NCBI GenBank assembly: GCA_005877775.1
Contig: VBOJ01000013.1
Span: 1-46,634 of the forward strand
From: Nitrospirota bacterium
GTDB lineage: Bacteria > Nitrospirota > Nitrospiria > Nitrospirales > Nitrospiraceae
DNA: 46,634 nucleotides
Direction of reading: 5' to 3'
Shown: positions 37,111 to 46,634 of the stretch, in pieces
How the letters are laid out: every line of letters starts with the position of its first letter
Position numbering within the stretch: the stretch's first letter is position 1
The notes under the pieces: generated by a model
Seen by the model: only the letters and a program-made list of their open reading frames with translations
What the model was told of the DNA's origin: nothing
Database searches by the model: none
Program-made: the position numbers and the translations under genes

Positions 37111-38496
37111 TCAACTGCTGTAGGGGTCGGAAGGGACGCCTTTCTGCTTGATGAGGCGGGCCAGATAGGTCCTTTGGAGTTGAAGCCGCTCGGCCGCTTT
37201 GGTCTGGTTCCCCTTCTCGTGCTGGAGCGCCCGCAGGATGAGAGTACGGCTGTGTTGCTCCATGGATTTATGATAAGGGAGGTCCAGATAGCCCGGCTGG
37301 TGCTCAACCGAGCCCGTGGCGGTTTCCTGGAGTGACAGGGCGAGCAGCTCAGGTTGGATGACCTCATGCGGGCACAGCACCACGGCGCGGGCGATTGCGT
37401 TCTCCAGTTCTCGGATGTTCCCGGGCCAAGCGTAGTGTCTCATCGCGGTGATCGCCTCGTCGCTCAGCTTCATCACCGGTCGCTTAGCCTCTCGTGTCTG
37501 TCGGCTCAGAAAGAATTCCGCCAGAGCCGGGATGTCCTCCGGCCGCTCCCGGAGCGGTGGAAGGGTCAGGCTGACGACATTCAGACGAAAGAACAGGTCC
37601 TCCCGAAACTGTCCGGCCTTGATGGCCTGTTTCAAGTCCGTATTCGTGGCAGCGATCACCCTGATGTTGACCTTGACCAAGCGGGTGCCCCCGACCCTGG
37701 TGAACTCGTGGTCTTGCAGGACGCGTAACAACTTGGCTTGCAAGCCCGACGGCATGTCGCCGATCTCATCCAGGAAGACCGTGCCTCCGTCGGCCATCTC
37801 GACTTTGCCTTTCTGCAGACGGTCGGCTCCGGTGAAGGCGCCCTTCTCGTGCCCGAACAGCTCATTTTCGAGCAATGTGTCGGTCAGTGCCACACAGTTG
37901 ATGACGACGAACGGCATGGCCCGGCGCGGACTCCACTGGTGGATCGAGCGCGCAAACAGTTCCTTCCCGGTTCCGCTCTCGCCCAGTAGGAGCAGGCTGG
38001 CATCGGAGTTGGCCGCGCGCTCGGCCGCCGCCATGACCGCTCTCATTTTCTGGCTCGTACCGACGATGGTCGCATACCTGGTCTCGACCTCTGATCGAAG
38101 ACAGGCGACGTGGCGCGAGAGCGACTCCCGCTCCACAACCTTTCGGATGACGATCGAAAGATGGTCCACGTCGAAGGGCTTGGTCAGAAAATCGTAGGCG
38201 CCTTCCTTCATGGCTTCCACGGCCGCCACGATCGAGCCGTGCGCAGTCATCACGATCACCGGCAGGTCCTGTCCGTTCTGCCTGTGCCGGGAGAGCTGTT
38301 TCAGCACGCCCAACCCCGACAACTTGGGCATTTCGAGGTCCAGGAGAACCAGGTTGGGAGTGTCCTGTTCGATTAGCTCAAGCGCGCGAAGCCCATCGCC
38401 CGCTGTGATGGTGTCATAGCCCAGGGACTCCAGCCGGTCGCAGAGGGTGGTGGCAATGTCAGGATCGTCATCCACGATCAGGATCTTGATCTTCAT
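37111..38496 (-). CDS. sigma54-dependent NtrC-type response regulator
   Basis: Receiver 'ILIVDDDPDIATTLCDRL...LVLLDLEMPKLSG', Walker A 'LGESGTGKELFARSIH', 'GHEKGAFTGA', Fis-type HTH. Confidence 0.96.
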   Translation of the reverse strand: MKIKILIVDDDPDIATTLCDRLESLGYDTITAGDGLRALELIEQDTPNLVLLDLEMPKLSGLGVLKQLSRHRQNGQDLPVIVMTAHGSIVAAVEAMKEGAYDFLTKPFDVDHLSIVIRKVVERESLSRHVACLRSEVETRYATIVGTSQKMRAVMAAAERAANSDASLLLLGESGTGKELFARSIHQWSPRRAMPFVVINCVALTDTLLENELFGHEKGAFTGADRLQKGKVEMADGGTVFLDEIGDMPSGLQAKLLRVLQDHEFTRVGGTRLVKVNIRVIAATNTDLKQAIKAGQFREDLFFRLNVVSLTLPPLRERPEDIPALAEFFLSRQTREAKRPVMKLSDEAITAMRHYAWPGNIRELENAIARAVVLCPHEVIQPELLALSLQETATGSVEHQPGYLDLPYHKSMEQHSRTLILRALQHEKGNQTKAAERLQLQRTYLARLIKQKGVPSDPYSS

Positions 38497-38504
38497 GGCA
38501 AACC

Positions 38505-38607
38505 CGTTAGGCGTGAAGCGTTAGGCGTGAGGCGATCAGCGCAAAGCCTAACGCCGTCCGGGAAGTCAAGTCTTGTCGCCTCACACCTCACCCCTTACGC
38601 CTCACGT
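38505..38607. repeat. intergenic hairpin element, GTTAGGCGTGAGG family
   Basis: 'CGTTAGGCGTGAAGCGTTAGGCGTGAGGCG' against inverted 'CGCCTCACACCTCACCCCTTACGCCTCACG'. Confidence 0.85.
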
Positions 38608-39936
38608 TCATTCCTCGAATACATTCATCACCAGGCCGGTGAGAGGTTTCGGGAAAAAATAGGTGGACTTGTGCGGCATCCGATCGCCAGCTGCAGCGAC
38701 GGCCTGGACCTCGTTTACCTTCGTGGGATTGAGCAGCAGCGCCGCTTCGGCCATTCCTTGGCAAACCCAATCCAGGGCCTCGTCATCGTCCTTCGTATAG
38801 AGGATGGAATCTTCGCCGGGATCGGATGCAAGCAAAGGGCTCAGAATGTGCGAATGGAGGATCGAGACGTCCAGCCGATCTCGCGCAGAGGCGACGGTGT
38901 GGGAGCGAAGCTCTGATTTGAGGCTTAACAGCAAATAGGTCTGCGCCCCTCGCAGCGCGAGGCCAAAAACCTGTCCAGCCAGTCCTCGCTCCCGAAGGGT
39001 CCGAAGAAAGCGCCGGCGCGTCTCAGGCTCTGTGTCGCTGGTGAACGAAACTGCTTCGATCTCGAATCGGCCGCGCAGACGCTCCCTGATCTGAGTGACC
39101 GCGGGAACCGGCGTTTTCAGCACGCGATGGGTCGGGAGAATGGTAAGACCCGGGTCTTCAAGGCTTGAGAACAACATGAGCACTCCGTCATACGGCTGCA
39201 CACCGTCAGATGTCTGCCGGCCGGTCTGCTGGCGCCTGAGGCGCCGGTAGGTGAGGGCCGTCTCGTACCGATGGTGGCCGTCGGCGATGAAGAGGGGTTT
39301 GGGCTGCATCGCTTCAGTGAGCTCACGAAGAATGTCCCGATGTGTCATGGCCCAGAGTTGGTGGCGAAACCCGGAATCATCCTGAACATCGACGCGCGGT
39401 CTGTCCACATTGACTGACTTCTCGATGAGCTGGTTGACTGTTTCCCCAGGGTCGGAGAAGAGCGAGAAGATCGGGCTGAACTGAGCGCGGCAGGTCTCGA
39501 GCAGCTTCAACCGGTCCGTCTTGGCCGCGGACCTCGTGTTCTCGTGCGGGAAGATGCGGCCGGTCCCGAACTCTTCCAACTCCACGAGCGACAGAAAACC
39601 CTTGAGGATCCGCCGGTCAGCGCCGGGCTCGCCAGATGGAACCCTGTACTCGATCCTATAAGGATAGATCGCTGGCTCAGGGTCGCGTCGTAGGGCCCCG
39701 CGTGCCAGCCAGTCGTGCAGGAAGCTCGCGGCGCGAGTATAACGGTTCTGGGAAGGTCCGTCGTCCGGGTAATCCGACCCCAGTTCAAGCCGGATCACGT
39801 TGTTCGGGTGGCGGGCGTGCAGGGCTTTCTGGGCCTCTGTGCCAATCACGTCGTAGGGCGGCGCCACCACGTTCCGACTATCGCCCACAACTTCCTGGTT
39901 ATACAGCGTCCCGCGAAACGGCAGAATGTTGGCCAC
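38608..39936 (-). CDS. DUF1015 family protein
   Basis: 'MANILPFRGTLYN', 'VVAPPYDVIG', 'PLFIADGHHRYETALTYRR', 'TYFFPKPLTGLVM'; GTG start with AAGGAG. Confidence 0.92.
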   Translation of the reverse strand: MANILPFRGTLYNQEVVGDSRNVVAPPYDVIGTEAQKALHARHPNNVIRLELGSDYPDDGPSQNRYTRAASFLHDWLARGALRRDPEPAIYPYRIEYRVPSGEPGADRRILKGFLSLVELEEFGTGRIFPHENTRSAAKTDRLKLLETCRAQFSPIFSLFSDPGETVNQLIEKSVNVDRPRVDVQDDSGFRHQLWAMTHRDILRELTEAMQPKPLFIADGHHRYETALTYRRLRRQQTGRQTSDGVQPYDGVLMLFSSLEDPGLTILPTHRVLKTPVPAVTQIRERLRGRFEIEAVSFTSDTEPETRRRFLRTLRERGLAGQVFGLALRGAQTYLLLSLKSELRSHTVASARDRLDVSILHSHILSPLLASDPGEDSILYTKDDDEALDWVCQGMAEAALLLNPTKVNEVQAVAAAGDRMPHKSTYFFPKPLTGLVMNVFEE

Positions 39937-39954
39937 TCTTTAGAACTCCTTTCA

Positions 39955-40048
39955 GGAATGGCGAATGGTTCATGGCTAATGGCTGATGAACTCTTGAAAA
40001 TGAGCCGTCCTCTTGTTCTTCATCGACCATTGGCCATCAGCCATCGGC
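39955..40048. repeat. intergenic hairpin element, 'ATGGCTGATGG' word family
   Basis: 'GGAATGGCGAATGGTTCATGGCTAATGGCTGATGAA' against inverted 'CATCGACCATTGGCCATCAGCCATCGGCTC'. Confidence 0.8.
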
Positions 40049-40050
40049 TC

Positions 40051-40614
40051 TCACTTGTACCGCTTCACTTCAAACCGTCGTATCTCCACAGAATCGTTCA
40101 TGCCCAGGCCCGCTTTCTTCCGGGCTACTTCCACCTGCTCAGCGACCGAGTTGATTCCCTCAATGTCCGGTAGCAAGACACTGTGCCTGGTGCCCGAGCG
40201 CAGGATGATGCCGTACCGCCGATGATCGAGCCCGGAGAGGTCGAGCACCGGCTCAGCCGGCCCAAGTACGTCAACGGAAATCTCCAACTCGTGCAACTCA
40301 GACCACTCGATTGGGGGAAACCGCGGATCGCGTGTGGCCGAGCCGATCGCGTTCTCAATGACTTCCTCAGCCAGCGTGACGTGGGCCGGTTCAGTCGTTC
40401 CCACACAGCCACGCAATTCACCCTGTCGCTTCAGACAGACGAACACCCCTGCGGGCACCCGTGCGTCCGGCATCCCAACGAACAGGATGTCCGGTGGTTC
40501 GATGACGCGCTGCTCTGACAGAAATGTTGCGATCGCCTCCGCTGCCAACCTGACCAGCGGGTGCGCTGTATCGAAGAACATCGTCAGCCGCTCTAGAACA
40601 CTGTCAGCGATCAA
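40051..40614 (-). CDS. amrA: AMMECR1 / AmmeMemoRadiSam system protein A
   Basis: 'VFVCLKRQGELRGCVGTTEPAHVTLAEEVIENAIGSATRDPRFPPI', 'SVDVLGPAEPV'; start could be the ATG at 40581. Confidence 0.88.
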   Translation of the reverse strand: MIADSVLERLTMFFDTAHPLVRLAAEAIATFLSEQRVIEPPDILFVGMPDARVPAGVFVCLKRQGELRGCVGTTEPAHVTLAEEVIENAIGSATRDPRFPPIEWSELHELEISVDVLGPAEPVLDLSGLDHRRYGIILRSGTRHSVLLPDIEGINSVAEQVEVARKKAGLGMNDSVEIRRFEVKRYK

Positions 40615-40671
40615 CAGTCAACCTGGGCCAGGAACGCTGGTCGCTGAGGGCTGAATGAATGCCGTGGGATG

Positions 40672-41676
40672 CTACCGATCGCGGGTGACCATATAATCCG
40701 CGACGACCGACAATGCGCGCTTCGGCAAGGAATCCTCGAACCCGCCCAAATCCCGATTGGCGGCAGCCACAAAGGTACGTGCTCGCTCCATTGCGTATGA
40801 AATGGAGCCGAATTCCTGCATGAGAGAGATGATGCGGAGGAGGTCAGCCTCGGCCAGAGTCCTGGTCTCCATGCGGTCTTTGATCATCTGCCTGTCCTGG
40901 TCCGAGCAATGGTGCAGGAGGTGCAGGAGAGGAAGCGTGACTTTGCCCTGTCGGAGATCTTGCCCCAGGGACTTGCCGAGCCGGTCACCATTGGCGGCGT
41001 AATCGAGCGTGTCGTCGGCGACTTGAAACGCAATCCCGAGATGCTGGCCAAAACGAAACAGAACCGCTTCCTTATCAGCCGGTGCGCCGCCGATGATGCC
41101 GCCGATTCGGCAGGCTGCCGCAATCAGCCCTGCTGTCTTATGTTCCACGATGCGTAGATATTCTGTTTCCGTAATGAGAGGGTTGCCGTTGTAGTAGAGT
41201 TGCAGCACCTCGCCCTCCGCCATTTTCCGGCAGGCTTCAGACAGGGCTTCATTGATCGCCTGGTTTCGAAACCCCACGATCTGGCAAATGGCTTTGGAAT
41301 ACAGGTAATCACCAACCAGAATGCTGATCTGGTTGCCCCATAACTTGCGGGCGGTCTGGCGGCCTCGACGCAAATCGGCATCGTCCACCACGTCGTCGTG
41401 CAGCAGCGTCGCCGTGTGGATATATTCAACCAGGCTTCCAAGAACCAAGTGCTCTTTAGCGGAGTAGCCACAGACTCGCGCGCAGAGGAGAAGGAGCAGG
41501 GGACGGAGACGCTTGCCCCCGCTGCTCAGGATGTGGGAGGCCACCGTATTGACGAGGGCCACATTGGAATCGAGGTTTTTTCGGAGCTGGTCCTCGACCC
41601 CCTCGAGTTCCTCACGGTAGGCGTCCCAGACGTCCGCCATCGTGTGGATCGTTGAGGTCGCAGGTCCATTTTTCAT
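40672..41676 (-). CDS. polyprenyl diphosphate synthase (octaprenyl/heptaprenyl-type)
   Basis: 'SSGGKRLRPLLLLLCARVCGY', 'LLHDDVVDDADLRRGRQTARKLWGNQISILVGDYLYSKA', 'FQVADDTLDYAAN'. Confidence 0.94.
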   Translation of the reverse strand: MKNGPATSTIHTMADVWDAYREELEGVEDQLRKNLDSNVALVNTVASHILSSGGKRLRPLLLLLCARVCGYSAKEHLVLGSLVEYIHTATLLHDDVVDDADLRRGRQTARKLWGNQISILVGDYLYSKAICQIVGFRNQAINEALSEACRKMAEGEVLQLYYNGNPLITETEYLRIVEHKTAGLIAAACRIGGIIGGAPADKEAVLFRFGQHLGIAFQVADDTLDYAANGDRLGKSLGQDLRQGKVTLPLLHLLHHCSDQDRQMIKDRMETRTLAEADLLRIISLMQEFGSISYAMERARTFVAAANRDLGGFEDSLPKRALSVVADYMVTRDR

Positions 41677-41788
41677 GCGGGGATACTAGGGCAGGGCCTG
41701 TGGTTTGTCAAGACTCTTTGCGCGCGAACGTCACCGAGTTCCGCGCGTTTGGAGCGCGGACAGAGTGGACAAACCGTTCGTCGTTTGC

Positions 41789-41818
41789 TTGACAGAACGA
41801 CGCGCTATCCAGTATGGT
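41789..41818 (+). promoter_or_regulatory. candidate sigma70 promoter for gltB (TTGACA, 18 nt, TATGGT)
   Basis: Consensus -35 at 41789-41794 and TATGGT at 41813-41818, about 140 nt upstream of the gltB ATG. Confidence 0.5.
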
Positions 41819-41956
41819 TGCATTTCAATTTTCCCGTGTGTTTTTCATGCCATGACCGAGGTCAGGGCCCCCGGTCGGTGGTCCTTTCCCGCACGCGTCC
41901 AGACCCGACGGTCACGCACCTAGCAGCGCGAAAACTGGGCAGGAACTAGGACAAAG

Positions 41957-46504
<4,548 letters not shown>

Positions 46505-46634
46505 AGACGCGTGAAGCGCGAGGGGCCAGGCGCGTCGATCGCGTCTCTTGCGTCGTTGCGTGCAGCGTCTCTTGCGCAAAAGACGCTACGGCTCGACTGA
46601 GCTCGCCGAAGTCAGACGCTATTGACGCTCTACG
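46505..46634. repeat. repeat element (copy 4, truncated by the window edge), GCGTC/GACGC words plus a 27-bp module shared with the copA linker
   Basis: Repeated GCGTC...GACGC; TCGACTGAGCTCGCCGAAGTCAGACGC at 46593-46619 and 36586-36612. Confidence 0.85.

Overview
The window is a dense, high-GC bacterial chromosomal segment, compatible with a Nitrospira-like (Nitrospirota) genome; that taxonomic call is inference. No rRNA, tRNA or CRISPR array was found. Bases 1-6056 are the 3' part of a surface-polysaccharide cluster: asparagine synthase tail, two GT4 glycosyltransferases, a WecA/MraY-like transferase, a UGM-like flavoprotein and a DegT aminotransferase. Bases 6091-24650 hold redox, envelope-stress and protease genes: an unusual exported protein with a degenerate Lon-like C-terminus, two HtrA-type proteases, DoxX, pirin, ferredoxin-MBL, VOC, DUF4396, rhodanese, DedA-rhodanese, DUF5996, UBP zinc finger, HAD, CBS, a 2OG oxygenase, ilvD, PepSY, a Spy/CpxP-like protein and a DnaJ-like protein. 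Bases 24829-46504 hold a TtuA/TtuB-like thiolation pair, galT, a GH57 glycosidase, VanZ, an aldo/keto reductase, an AmgK/MurU-like pair, a CopA-type ATPase, an NtrC-type regulator, DUF1015, AMMECR1, a polyprenyl synthase and gltB. The most interesting unexplained structure is a set of intergenic, hairpin-forming elements built from short repeated words ('GTAAGGCGTGAGG', 'GCGTC/GACGC', 'GATGGCTGATGG', 'GATTTGGTGATTTGG'). They occur only from about 24.7 kb onward, at junctions between same-strand genes where both neighbours are visible. Two near-identical copies flank the TtuB-like gene in inverted orientation, and one of them reads into the protein beyond its Gly-Gly end. A related palindrome mosaic sits in frame inside the CopA-type ATPase.
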